Assembly: GCF_010548275.1 (NCBI RefSeq)
Contig: NZ_JAAGLT010000028.1
Location: 1-64,000, forward strand
Origin: Streptomyces sp. SID12488
GTDB taxonomy: Bacteria > Actinomycetota > Actinomycetes > Streptomycetales > Streptomycetaceae
Direction: 5' to 3'
Length of the DNA stretch: 64,000 nucleotides
Shown one piece after another: positions 53,109-62,623 of this stretch. The notes beneath the pieces were generated by a model, which searched no databases, was not told the DNA's origin, and saw nothing but the letters and a program-made list of their open reading frames with translations. Each line of letters starts with the position of its first letter. Position 1 is the stretch's first letter. The position numbers were made by a program, and so were the translations under genes.

Positions 53109-53849
53109 CTACACGGTCACCGGTTCGTTCTCCGGCTTTCCGGCCAGTTCCTGCTCCTCGTTGGTGATCGCCTTCAGCAGCACGTACGGCGTGGCGATCT
53201 TCCAGACGGCGTACGCGACCGAGGGGACGATGTTCGCGAGGATTCCGTTCCAGGCGAGCGGCCCGTCCTGGTTGAGGAAGACGAAGGCGCCCGGGATGAG
53301 CGTCACTCCCAGCACGATGCTCAGCCAGCCGTACCAGCGCGGGAAGAGCGGCTTCTCCCGGGTGTGGTCGATGAACGCGGCGTATCCGATCGACCAGACC
53401 TGGAGGACGAAGATGCAGGCGTTGCCCACGAACATCAGCCAGAAGATGTCGACCATCGCGGTCAGGACGTCGACGGAGTGGGCCTCCGGACGGTAGGCCG
53501 CCGCGGCGAGGATCGCGAGCGGGAAGAAGAACCCCAGCGGGGCCACCACGCCCGTGGTGAGCTGGGTCATTGACAGCAGTCCCCAGCCGCCCTCGACCCG
53601 GCGCAGCTGCAGGCTCGTCACGATGACATAGGGGTACTCGAAGGGGACGAGCAGAACCATCAGGGCGACACAGGTGAGGATCCCCGTGCGATGGTCCTTG
53701 AGGAAGGCGACGACGTCGTCGGGGCTCTCCGTCGGGCTCATCGGCGGCGTGAGGTGGCCCACGGCGAACGCGACGAGGAATCCCACGAAGAGGAACACAC
53801 CACACCACGCCGAAACTCTCTGGAGTCTTATATAGAGGTCCTTCTTCAT
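53109..53849 (-). CDS. Six-helix integral membrane protein of unknown function
   Basis: The protein has 246 residues from ATG 53849, behind GGGAG. Hydrophobic segments lie at about 16-34, 55-76, 95-117, 128-153, 174-195 and 203-226, with short charged loops and a polar C-terminus. I do not recognise a transporter motif. It is 48 bases downstream of hsaB on the same strand, so it may belong to the hsaAB unit and serve substrate entry, export or sensing. That is inference from position only. Confidence 0.75.
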   Translation of the reverse strand: MKKDLYIRLQRVSAWCGVFLFVGFLVAFAVGHLTPPMSPTESPDDVVAFLKDHRTGILTCVALMVLLVPFEYPYVIVTSLQLRRVEGGWGLLSMTQLTTGVVAPLGFFFPLAILAAAAYRPEAHSVDVLTAMVDIFWLMFVGNACIFVLQVWSIGYAAFIDHTREKPLFPRWYGWLSIVLGVTLIPGAFVFLNQDGPLAWNGILANIVPSVAYAVWKIATPYVLLKAITNEEQELAGKPENEPVTV

Positions 53850-53897
53850 TGCGGCTCCCTTGTATGCCGACCGGTTTCCACCGGTGTCTGCCGGTGT

Positions 53898-54470
53898 CTA
53901 CCGACCGATCTCGTCCCAGCCGACGAGCCTGTCCATGAGCACGCTCGCGCTCGACAGGTAGTCGCCGTATCCGCTCCGGAAGAACAGCAGCGGGGTCTTC
54001 ATCGACTCGACGCGCAGGTCCCGAACCCGCCCGACGACCAACAGGTGATCGCCGATCCCGACGATCTGTTCCACCGCGCAGTCGACCCAGGCGATGATCC
54101 CGTCCAGCACGGGATTGCCCAGAGCCGACGCCTGCCACGTGGCGCCCTCGAACCGTTGCCCGGTCGGCCCCGCCGCCAGCTGCCGCGACAGCCGCTCCTG
54201 GTTGCCCGCGAGCGCGTTGGCGCAGAAGCGGCCCGCGGTCCTGATCGTCCGCAGGGTCGCGGAGGAGCTGTCCGCCAGGAAGGACACCAGGGGCGGGTCC
54301 AGCGACACGGACGTGAAGGTACCGACGACCATCCCGTGCGGCCGTTCCTCGGCGTCCGTGGTGGTGACGGCGACCACGCTCGTGGGGAAGTTGCCCAGGA
54401 CGTCGCGGAACCGCCGCCCGTCGATCGCTTGCGCGTCCGCCGTCCCGGAGTGCGTCGCGCCGTCGCTCAT
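53898..54470 (-). CDS. hsaB: Flavin reductase component of the 3-HSA hydroxylase
   Basis: The protein has 190 residues from ATG 54470, overlapping the hsaA stop by four bases. It is a HpaC/HsaB-type NAD(P)H:flavin reductase: FRDVLGNFPTSVVAVTTT, then GMVVGTFTSVSLDPPLVSFL and DCAVEQIVGIGDHLLVVGRV. It supplies reduced flavin to HsaA for C4 hydroxylation of the 9,10-secosteroid phenol. The coupled order hsaA-hsaB is as expected for a two-component monooxygenase. Confidence 0.9.
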   Translation of the reverse strand: MSDGATHSGTADAQAIDGRRFRDVLGNFPTSVVAVTTTDAEERPHGMVVGTFTSVSLDPPLVSFLADSSSATLRTIRTAGRFCANALAGNQERLSRQLAAGPTGQRFEGATWQASALGNPVLDGIIAWVDCAVEQIVGIGDHLLVVGRVRDLRVESMKTPLLFFRSGYGDYLSSASVLMDRLVGWDEIGR

Positions 54471-55648
54471 ATCAGGATGCGCATCGGTTCGGGCAGTTCG
54501 AGGCCCATCGCGGCCAGCGCGTTCGCGTGATAGGCGGCTCCCGGCACATGGATCATGTGCTGAAGTCCGACATGCGCGTCGCGCCAGTACCGCTGCATCG
54601 GGTTGCCCTTCCGGATCGCGTTGCCGCCGGATCGGGCGAAGATCTCGTCCAGGGCGGCGACGGCCCGCCAGGCGCAACGGACCTGGTTTCGTCGTACGTT
54701 GGCCCGGTCCTCCAGGCTGATGGGCTTGCCCGCCTCGACCTGGTCGTACAACCGGCTGATGCCGTCGATGAGTTGGACCCGGGAGGCGGCGATCTCCGCC
54801 GCGGCCTCGCCGGCTGCGTAGAGGACGTACGGGTCGTCGCGCACCTGGACGCCGGTCACGGCGACCCGTTCCTTCTGCTGGGACAGGTGCAGGGCGAGCG
54901 CGCCCTCGCAGATGCCGATGACGGCCGCGGTGATGCCCAGCGGGAACATCGAGCTGAAGGGCAGTTTGTAGAGGGTGTCGGTGAGCCCGACGGCCTCCGC
55001 GGCGGCGCCGTCCTGGACCGTCTCCTGCCGGATGGCCCGGTAGTCGGGGATGAACGCCTTGTCGACGACGACGTCCTTGCTGCCGGTGCCGGACAGTCCG
55101 ACCACGTCCCAGGTGCCGTCGATGATCTCGTAGTCCGAGCGGGGCAGTACGACGTGCAGGACGGTGATGGGCCCGGCGGGCCTGCCCTTGCCGTCGCCCA
55201 GGAGCGCGCCGAGGAAGTCCCAGCCGCAGTGGTCGCTGCCCGAGGAGAACGGCCAGCGTCCGCTGAGGACATAGCCGCCGTCGACCGGTTCGGCGATGCC
55301 GTTGGGCATGTAGGGAGAGGCGATCCAGGTGTCCGGATTCTCGTCCCACACCTCGTGTGCGAGCCGGGGATCCATCTGGGCCAGCTCCCAGGGGTGCACC
55401 CCGACGACCCCGGCCACCCAGCCCGCGGCTCCGTCGTGCCGGGCGACCTCCATCACCGCTTCCGCGAAGTCCCGGGGGTGGGCGCCGAATCCGCCGAACT
55501 CCTTGGGCTGCAGGAGCCGGATGACCCCCGCCGACCGGAGCAGTTCGACGGTCCGGTCGCCCAGTTTGCCGAGTGACTCGTTCTCGTCTGCGAGTGCGGC
55601 CAGTTCGGAACCCAGCTCCTCGACACGACCGACCACTTCATGCGTCAC
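54467..55648 (-). CDS. hsaA: 3-hydroxy-9,10-secosteroid 4-monooxygenase, oxygenase component
   Basis: The protein has 393 residues from GTG 55648, eight bases after AGGAGG; this length matches HsaA. It has the acyl-CoA dehydrogenase fold of group D flavin monooxygenases: GWVAGVVGVHPWELAQ, WPFSSGSDHCGWDFLGAL, GLSGTGSKDVVVDKAFIP and a C-terminal GGNAIRKGNPMQRYWRDAHVGLQHM. It hydroxylates 3-HSA to the catechol cleaved by HsaC. Motif III lies in its 125-bp upstream gap, just after mftF. Confidence 0.9.
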   Translation of the reverse strand: MTHEVVGRVEELGSELAALADENESLGKLGDRTVELLRSAGVIRLLQPKEFGGFGAHPRDFAEAVMEVARHDGAAGWVAGVVGVHPWELAQMDPRLAHEVWDENPDTWIASPYMPNGIAEPVDGGYVLSGRWPFSSGSDHCGWDFLGALLGDGKGRPAGPITVLHVVLPRSDYEIIDGTWDVVGLSGTGSKDVVVDKAFIPDYRAIRQETVQDGAAAEAVGLTDTLYKLPFSSMFPLGITAAVIGICEGALALHLSQQKERVAVTGVQVRDDPYVLYAAGEAAAEIAASRVQLIDGISRLYDQVEAGKPISLEDRANVRRNQVRCAWRAVAALDEIFARSGGNAIRKGNPMQRYWRDAHVGLQHMIHVPGAAYHANALAAMGLELPEPMRILI

Positions 55649-55748
55649 GCCGCACACCTCCTGGTGACTGATCCATCGCGTACGCCGCACGTCCCCGGCG
55701 GCAGGATGTCAACAGTGTCGTGACGCCTCCCGAGGCCCGCTGAGCGCT

Positions 55749-55763
55749 TTCCGCTGACCGGGA
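55749..55763. promoter_or_regulatory. Operator-like motif III, copy 4 (upstream of hsaA)
   Basis: TTCCGCTGACCGGGA differs from copy 1 at one base. A CCGCTGAGCG half-like site lies just beside it (55737-55746). On the minus strand a TTGACA (55707-55712) follows, which may be the hsaA -35. Confidence 0.6.
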
Positions 55764-55773
55764 CAGGCCCGCC

Positions 55774-57203
55774 TCAGCGGGTGACGCGGGGCCGCAGCGC
55801 GGCGGTGGAGCGGCCCTTGAGGGCGGAGAACCACACGCCGGCGCCGTAGGCGAGGTCGTCGAGCCGGCGGGCGACGCCGTAGCGGAGCGGGTCGAGTGAA
55901 CCGTCACCGCGCCGGTACTCAAGTGCGATGTCGGCCAAAGCGGCGACCGCGGCGGCCCGGCGCATCCGCCGGGACACCAGGCAGCCGGCGGCGGTGAGCG
56001 GCCACCAGTGCCGGGTGAGCAGCGCGGAGGTCTGTGCCAGGGTGGCGAGCGCGCCGTTGCCCGCGAGCGGCACGGCCAGCCGGTACGGATGCCGGGTGCC
56101 GTCGAACTTACGGCCGATGCGCAGGACGACGATCCCGAGAACGGTCCCCGCCACCGGCGCCGACCAGCGCCGTTGGGCGAGCAGCGCGGCGGCGAACACC
56201 GCGCTCCAGGGCGCGAACACGGCCGGTGCGATGAACTCGGGGTGCCGCAGGGCGAGCGGATGCGCCCCGGTCCCGTACACGGCCTTGCGCAGGAACCAGT
56301 CGCCCACCCGCGTCCGATGCTCGTGGGAGGCCCTGACGGCGGGTTCGTGACGCACCCGCTGCCCCGCCCGGACCAGCCGCCAGCACAGGTCGACGTCCTC
56401 CCCCACCCGCATCCCCTCGTCGAACCCGCACCCGTCCCGCAGCGCGTCCACCCGCGCCACCGCACAGGCCGTCGGCGCCCAGGAGACGGGCGTGCCGGGG
56501 CGCACGAGGGCCGGGTGGGCGCCGAGGTCGAGGGAGGACCGGGTGTTCTCGTACCGCTCGATCCAGTTCGTGGCGTCGCTGGTCAGCCCGGTGATGCGGG
56601 GTACGGCCATGGCGACCCTGGGATCGGCGAAGTGCCGGAGCAGGGTCGGCACCGTGTCGGGGTCCAGCACGATGTCGGAGTCGGCGAGGACGACGTACGG
56701 CGTGTTCACATGGCGGAGGCCGGCGTTGCGCGCACCGGCGGGGCCTGCGTTCGTGTCCAGGGCGACCAGGCGGGCGCCGTACCGAGCGGCGACGGCCGCC
56801 AAGGCCGCCGGGTGCCGCGAGGCGTCGTCGACCACGATCACGGGAGGTCCCGTGCCGCCCATACCGCCTGTACCGCCCGTACCTCCTGTGCCGATGCTGC
56901 GCAGCAGCCGCTCCAGTTGACGCGCACGGTCGCGGACCGGGATCACGACCGTGTACCGGGGGTCGGGCGGCAACGGCAGCGAGTCGACGACGGGATGTGC
57001 CATGCCGCGGTCGATCAGCCGGTCCGCGAGGAGCGCGCTCGCCTTGTCCCGTACGGGAACTGTCCGGCCGACGAGGAGTCCGCGGGCCCGTGGCGTCAGC
57101 CGCAGCAGCCGGGTGGGGAACCCGCCGACGAGCGCGCGACCACCGTCGATGACCTTGGTATGCCGGTCGAACGCGACGACCACGCCGACTCCGACGGGAA
57201 GCG

Positions 57204-57207
<4 letters not shown>
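55774..57207 (-). CDS. mftF: Mycofactocin system glycosyltransferase
   Basis: The protein has 477 residues, starting in overlap with the mftE end. It is a GT2-type glycosyltransferase: YTVVIPVRDRARQLERLL, then VVDDASRHPAAL, VVLADSDIVLDPDTV and EDVDLCWRLVRAGQRV. A hydrophobic C-terminal half suggests membrane association. MftF adds a beta-1,4 glucan chain to premycofactocin. A GTGGTGGTGGMGGTG loop near residues 106-120, coded by five nine-base repeats (56849-56893), interrupts the nucleotide-binding domain. Confidence 0.92.
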
Positions 57208-57935
<728 letters not shown>

Positions 57936-57937
57936 GG

Positions 57938-59143
57938 TCAGGCGACCGGAGCGGGTCCAGGCAGGCCGGCGCCGCCCAGGGTCAGTGGGAAGCCCGGCGG
58001 TATCACCAGGTCCCCGGGCGACAGTTCATGGACGGAGGAGTGGCCGAGGCCCAGTACGGCCGAGTCGAGGCCGCCGCGCAGGATGTCCAGCACGTTCTCC
58101 ACACCGGCCTGCCCGTTGGCGGCCAGGCCCCACAGATAGGCGCGGCCGATCAGGACGGCTCGGGCGCCGAGGGCGAGGGCCTTGGCGACATCGCTGCCGC
58201 GTCGGATGCCGCCGTCCAGGAGGACTTCGACCTGGTCGCCGACGGCTTCCGCGACGGAGGGGAGCACGCGGATCGTGGCCGGGGTGGTGTCCAGGTTGTT
58301 CCCGCCGTGGTTGGACACGGACAGGGCCGACACCCCGGCGTCGACCGCCCGTCTGGCGTCGTCGACCCGGGTCACCCCCTTGAGCAGAAAGGGGCCGCCC
58401 CACTCCGCCCGCAGCCACTTGACGTCCTCCCAGGTCGGCGGCGTGGTCTGCATCCACTCGCCGTAGGCACCGAAGAAGGTGGGCGCCTCGCCGCCGGGCG
58501 CTCTCAGGTTGGGCACGGTGAGGTCGGGGACGCGCCCGGATCTGGCGTAGCGCCACAGCCAGCCGGGCCTGGGCAGCACGTCGGGGGCGAACTTCAGCAT
58601 GGTCCGGAGGTCGAGTTTCTCCGGGATCGCGGGGCTGCCCCAGTCCCGGCCGTGGGAGAACGACCAGTCCAGGGTGACGATGAGCGCCTTGGCGCCCGCC
58701 GCCCTCGCCCGGTCCATGCGCTGGACCATCGCGCTGCGCGTGCCGCTCCAGTACAGCTGGTAGAAGAAGTCCGGCTGTGCGTCGGACACCTCCTCCACCG
58801 GCTTGCTCGCGAACGAGCTGAGGCCCATGATGACGCCCCTGTTCGCGGCGGCCCGGGCCACGGCCACCTCCCCGTCCGGGTCGACCGCCTGCACACCGGT
58901 CGGCGAGATGAGCACGGGCAGCGCGGTGGGCACGCCCAGCACTGTCGTCGACAGGTCGCGCTGCGCGTGATGGCCCACGACGCGCGGGGCGAAGCCCAGT
59001 TCGGCGAAAGCCGTGATGTTGTCGTCGATGGTGCGCCCGCGCTCGGAGCCCGCGACGAGCGCGCCGTAGACCGAGCTCGGCAGCCGCTTCCTGGCCCGGC
59101 GCTGCGCCTCGGCCACCGTCTCGAACCAGGGGTTCCTAGGCAT
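57938..59143 (-). CDS. mftD: Premycofactocin synthase (FMN-dependent oxidase)
   Basis: The 401-residue FMN alpha-hydroxyacid oxidase-like TIM barrel has PVLISPTGVQAV, SVSNHGGNNLD (catalytic histidine), VLLDGGIRRGSDVAKALALGA and IGRAYLWGL. MftD oxidatively deaminates the released amine to give premycofactocin. The start overlaps mftC by eight bases, as usual in this operon. Confidence 0.93.
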   Translation of the reverse strand: MPRNPWFETVAEAQRRARKRLPSSVYGALVAGSERGRTIDDNITAFAELGFAPRVVGHHAQRDLSTTVLGVPTALPVLISPTGVQAVDPDGEVAVARAAANRGVIMGLSSFASKPVEEVSDAQPDFFYQLYWSGTRSAMVQRMDRARAAGAKALIVTLDWSFSHGRDWGSPAIPEKLDLRTMLKFAPDVLPRPGWLWRYARSGRVPDLTVPNLRAPGGEAPTFFGAYGEWMQTTPPTWEDVKWLRAEWGGPFLLKGVTRVDDARRAVDAGVSALSVSNHGGNNLDTTPATIRVLPSVAEAVGDQVEVLLDGGIRRGSDVAKALALGARAVLIGRAYLWGLAANGQAGVENVLDILRGGLDSAVLGLGHSSVHELSPGDLVIPPGFPLTLGGAGLPGPAPVA

Positions 59144-60362
59144 GTCTCGCGTCCTTTCCGGTGGGCGTCAACTCCAGCCCGGCCAGTGGGTGTTCGTCGC
59201 AGTCGCTTACCGGCGGCCTGACCGGTGGCCGGCGGGTGAGGACGAGGTCCACCGTCGTGCGGGAGTGGTCGCCGGACGGCTTCGGCACCCGGCTTCCGTC
59301 CCGTTGGGCCAGCAGTTCCTCGCCGTATCCCTGTACGCACTCGGGGTCGGGGCCGTCCAGCGGCAGCCCGGTGAAGAACTTCGCGGCCATGCAGCCGCCC
59401 TTGCAGGTGTCGTAGAACGCGCAGGAGGCGCAGGCTCCGCCGTGCTGCGGGGTCCGCAACCGCCGGAACAGCTCCGAGCCGCGCCACACCCCCGAAAAGC
59501 CCCCCGGTTCACGGACGTTGCCCGCGAGGAACTCGTCGTGGATGGCGAACGGGCAGGCGTACACGTCACCGACCGGGTCGATCAGACAGACGACGCGTCC
59601 GGCACCGCACAGGTTGAGACCGGGCAACGCCTCACCGTACGCGGAGAGATGGAAAAAGGAGTCCCCGGTCAGCACGTTCTCGCCGTGCGCCAACAGCCAG
59701 TCGTACAGCTCCCGTTGCTGGCCGGCCGTCGGATGCAGGTCATCCCAGACGTCGGCGCCGCGCCCGGAGGGCCGCAGCCGGGTCAGGCGCAGTTGGGCAC
59801 CGAAGCGGTCGGCGAGCGCCTTGAAGGCGTCCAGCTGCGGGATGTTGTGCCGGGTGCAGACCACGGAGATCTTGAAGTTCCGCATTCCGGCGGCGGCTAG
59901 GTTCTCCAGCGCCCGCAGCGCTGTGGCGTACGAACCGGTCCCGCGCACCGCGTCGTTGACGTCGGCGGTCGCGCCGTCGAGGGAGATCTGGACGTCCACG
60001 TAGTCGTAGTGGGCCAGGCGGGCGGCGGCGTCGGGGGTGATGCGGACGCCGTTGCTGGAGAACTTCACGCCCACGTGGTGTGCGGTGGCGTAGTCCAGGA
60101 GTTCCCAGAAGTCGGCGCGGACGGTCGGCTCGCCGCCACCGATGTTGACGTAGAAGACCTGCATGGCCTCCAGCTCGTCGATGACGGCCTTGGCCTCCTC
60201 GGTGCTCAGCTCACGGGGGTCGCGCCGGCCGGAGCTGGACAGACAGTGGGAGCAGGCCAGGTTGCAGGCGTAGGTCAGCTCCCAGGTGAGACAGATCGGC
60301 GCGTCGAGCCCGTGCTCGAACAGGTCGACCAGCCGTGGCGTGGCAGTAACGGGAGCGGTCAT
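59136..60362 (-). CDS. mftC: Mycofactocin radical SAM maturase
   Basis: A 408-residue radical SAM/SPASM enzyme. The SAM-cluster motif CNLACSHC uses Cys33, Cys37 and Cys40. The SPASM cysteines are in NLCGAGRVVCLIDPVGDVYAC, GGACASCAFYDTCKGGC and DPECVQGY. MftC decarboxylates and crosslinks the C-terminal Val-Tyr of MftA with MftB as chaperone. It overlaps mftB by four bases at the start. Confidence 0.95.
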   Translation of the reverse strand: MTAPVTATPRLVDLFEHGLDAPICLTWELTYACNLACSHCLSSSGRRDPRELSTEEAKAVIDELEAMQVFYVNIGGGEPTVRADFWELLDYATAHHVGVKFSSNGVRITPDAAARLAHYDYVDVQISLDGATADVNDAVRGTGSYATALRALENLAAAGMRNFKISVVCTRHNIPQLDAFKALADRFGAQLRLTRLRPSGRGADVWDDLHPTAGQQRELYDWLLAHGENVLTGDSFFHLSAYGEALPGLNLCGAGRVVCLIDPVGDVYACPFAIHDEFLAGNVREPGGFSGVWRGSELFRRLRTPQHGGACASCAFYDTCKGGCMAAKFFTGLPLDGPDPECVQGYGEELLAQRDGSRVPKPSGDHSRTTVDLVLTRRPPVRPPVSDCDEHPLAGLELTPTGKDARHA

Positions 60363-60643
60363 GGTGTCCTTCCGACGACCATCGACGACTGGACAAGGAC
60401 TGCCAACGCCCGGCCGTAGCGAGGGAGTTCGTCATCGCCGAGGCCCGCCGCCAGGCAGGCGGCACGGGCCGTGGGCGCCGCCGCCAGGGACTGGACGACG
60501 ACCAGCAGGCGACGGTCCTTGAGGAACGAGAGCTTGCGGGTCCCGAAGTGGTAGAGCAGCGCACCGAAGGGCTCCGGGCGTACGGAGACCTGCGGATGCA
60601 GGTCCCAGGCCCGGTCGAGGTCCAAAACGCCGGCCGTGGTCAT
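60359..60643 (-). CDS. mftB: Mycofactocin biosynthesis chaperone
   Basis: The protein has 94 residues from ATG 60643, eight bases after the mftA stop. It is a PqqD/RRE-like chaperone: HPQVSVRPEPFGALLYHFGTRKLSFLKDRRLL followed by a helical tail. MftB binds the MftA leader and delivers it to MftC. The ribosome site is weak, so translation may be coupled to mftA. Confidence 0.92.
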   Translation of the reverse strand: MTTAGVLDLDRAWDLHPQVSVRPEPFGALLYHFGTRKLSFLKDRRLLVVVQSLAAAPTARAACLAAGLGDDELPRYGRALAVLVQSSMVVGRTP

Positions 60644-60651
60644 GGCGCGGC

Positions 60652-60798
60652 CTAGTAGACGCCGCACATGCCGTCGATGGAGACCTCCTCGATGAGGTCG
60701 TCCGCCTCGATCAGCGACTCCAACGACTCTTCGGCCGGGGTCGCCTCACCCCGGATCTCGGTGGCCGGGACGGACTGGGTGACGTGGATCTCGGTCAT
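60652..60798 (-). CDS. mftA: Mycofactocin precursor peptide
   Basis: A 48-residue peptide from ATG 60798, with GGGAG six bases before. It ends in the conserved IDGMCGVY, whose terminal Val-Tyr becomes the cofactor. The leader is acidic (EESLESLIEADDLIEEVS), as in other MftA peptides. It is first in mftABCDEF, and TATTCT at 60837-60842 (minus strand) is a likely -10. Confidence 0.96.
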   Translation of the reverse strand: MTEIHVTQSVPATEIRGEATPAEESLESLIEADDLIEEVSIDGMCGVY

Positions 60799-60836
60799 GC
60801 GACTCTCCCTGTACATCGCTCCCATCGGACATCCGG

Positions 60837-60857
60837 AGAATAATGGCACCGAGTGCC
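60837..60857 (-). promoter_or_regulatory. mftA promoter with candidate MftR operator
   Basis: The minus-strand -10 TATTCT (60837-60842) is followed upstream by an inverted repeat GGCAC-CGA-GTGCC (60845-60857), lying in the -10/-35 spacer. A repressor bound here would block mftA and may also affect divergent mftG. Assignment to MftR is inference. Confidence 0.5.
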
Positions 60858-60940
60858 GAAAGTGAAGGGGCGGGGAGCCACGAGAACCGCGAGAGACACG
60901 CGAGGAACATTCGACGGACCCAGGAGAAGGTCAACTCCCC

Positions 60941-62488
60941 ATGCACCAGGCACAGATGACGCCCGACGTCATCGTCATAGGGGCCGGCGGCAGCGGCGCC
61001 GCCCTCGCGGCCCGGCTGACGGAGGACCCCGATCGCACCGTGCTGGTACTGGAGTCCGGCCCGGTGCCCCGCCAACTCTCGGCGTTCCCGGCCGAGTTGC
61101 TGGACGCGCGGCTCGTGCCCGGCGCACAGCCAGGGAACCCCGCGGTGCGTCGGTACCCGGCGCACCTCACACCGCGGCGGCCGTACACGGTCGTCCGGGG
61201 GCGTTTCCTCGGTGGCTCGACCACTGTCAACGGCGGGTACTTCGTGCGAGCCCGGCGCGAGGACTTCGACCGGTGGTCGGCAGCGGGCGGCGCCGCCTGG
61301 TCGTACGACGGTGTGCTGCCGTTCCTGCGGGCGCTGGAGACCGATCTCGACCACAGCGCCGACGTGTCGCATGGGACGACCGGCCCGGTGCGGGTACGGC
61401 GCACGGACCTGCGGCACCCCGCCGCCGTCGCGTTCCGGGACGCGGCCCACCACCTGGGTTTTCCACCGGAGCCCGACAAGAACGCCCAACAGGGACCGGG
61501 GTTCGGACCGGTCCCGTGCAACGCCGTCGACGGATTACGTCTCAACACCGGCCTCAGCTACCTGCTCCCCGCGCTCGACCGGCCCAACCTGACGGTGCGG
61601 GGCGGCAGTACGGTCCACCGGATCGTCATCGAGCACGGCCGCGCGACCGGCGTGGTCGTCGAACGTGATGGGCACCGCGAGACCGTGGAAGGCGGCGAAG
61701 TCGTCCTGTGCGCCGGGGCGTTGCGCTCCCCGCACCTGCTGCACCTCTCGGGCGTCGGACCGCGCCACGACCTGGAACGCCTCGGTATCGCCGTCGTCCG
61801 GGACGCCCCCGCCGTCGGAGTCCGGTTCGGCGACCATCCCCAGATCGTCATGGAGTGGACGCCCCGCTCCCCCCTACCCGAACCGGTCGGCTCCTGGCTC
61901 GGCGGGGGCCTGCATCTGCCAGCGTCGGACGGTCACCACCCGGACGGCGACTTGGAGATCCTCCAGTCACTCGTCCCCCTGTCCGGACTGGTCGGCGGGA
62001 CGGTGACCGTGCCCGGAGCGCCTCTCGCGCCCCTCGCGTTCCTCGTGTCCGTCCAGTCACCCGGTCTCGGGGGCCGTATGCGTACCCGGTCCGCCGACCC
62101 CGACGTACCCCCGAGCCTCGACTACAACTACCTACGGACCCCCGAGGACAGACGCCGGATGCGCGAGGCCGTCCGCACGACCGCCGCGCTGCTCGCCGCC
62201 CCCGCCTTCGGCAAGGTGTCCGCCGGCCTCGTCGAGCCGGGCCCCGGGACACTGGACGACGACCGGTCGCTCGACACCTGGATCCACGCCCACCTGGGCA
62301 CCTCCCACCACACCTGCGCCACGGTCCCCATGGGCCCCGCCGTCGACCCGTACGGGAGGGTGCACGGCATACGGGGCCTCCGAGTCGCGGACACCTCGAT
62401 CCTCCCCTCGGCCCCACTACGCGGCCCGGCGGCGACCGCCGTCCTCATCGGCGAGCTGATCGCGGACGCGATGCGCTCCGCGGGATAG
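60941..62488 (+). CDS. mftG: GMC-family oxidoreductase, mycofactocin-associated
   Basis: The protein has 515 residues from ATG 60941, with GGAGAAGG upstream; ATG 60956 is an alternative. GMC flavoprotein features: VIVIGAGGSGAALAARL, RFLGGSTTVNGGYF, LCAGALRSPHLLHLSGVG and, at the end, LGTSHHTCATVPMG with DTSILPSAPLRGPAATAVLIGELI. MftG passes electrons from reduced mycofactocin to the respiratory chain. It is divergent from mftA. It contains a TTA leucine codon (61535-61537, residue 199), rare in Streptomyces. Confidence 0.9.
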   Translation: MHQAQMTPDVIVIGAGGSGAALAARLTEDPDRTVLVLESGPVPRQLSAFPAELLDARLVPGAQPGNPAVRRYPAHLTPRRPYTVVRGRFLGGSTTVNGGYFVRARREDFDRWSAAGGAAWSYDGVLPFLRALETDLDHSADVSHGTTGPVRVRRTDLRHPAAVAFRDAAHHLGFPPEPDKNAQQGPGFGPVPCNAVDGLRLNTGLSYLLPALDRPNLTVRGGSTVHRIVIEHGRATGVVVERDGHRETVEGGEVVLCAGALRSPHLLHLSGVGPRHDLERLGIAVVRDAPAVGVRFGDHPQIVMEWTPRSPLPEPVGSWLGGGLHLPASDGHHPDGDLEILQSLVPLSGLVGGTVTVPGAPLAPLAFLVSVQSPGLGGRMRTRSADPDVPPSLDYNYLRTPEDRRRMREAVRTTAALLAAPAFGKVSAGLVEPGPGTLDDDRSLDTWIHAHLGTSHHTCATVPMGPAVDPYGRVHGIRGLRVADTSILPSAPLRGPAATAVLIGELIADAMRSAG

Positions 62489-62535
62489 GCAGTTGTGGGC
62501 GGGACCGTTGAACCCCCGTTCGGTACAGCGCCCTA

Positions 62536-62572
62536 CAAGGGGCGCGGGGAACTGCGCGACCAGCCACGACGG
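62536..62572. repeat. Streptomyces intergenic repeat, copy 6 (partial)
   Basis: AAGGGGCGCGGGGAACTGCG followed by CGACCAGCCACGAC is the same core as in copies 4 and 5. It lies between the converging mftG and mftR genes. Confidence 0.65.
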
Positions 62573-62623
62573 CGCCGCACCGAACCGACAACCCCTCGCA
62601 GCAGTTCTCCCGCCGAACATGGG

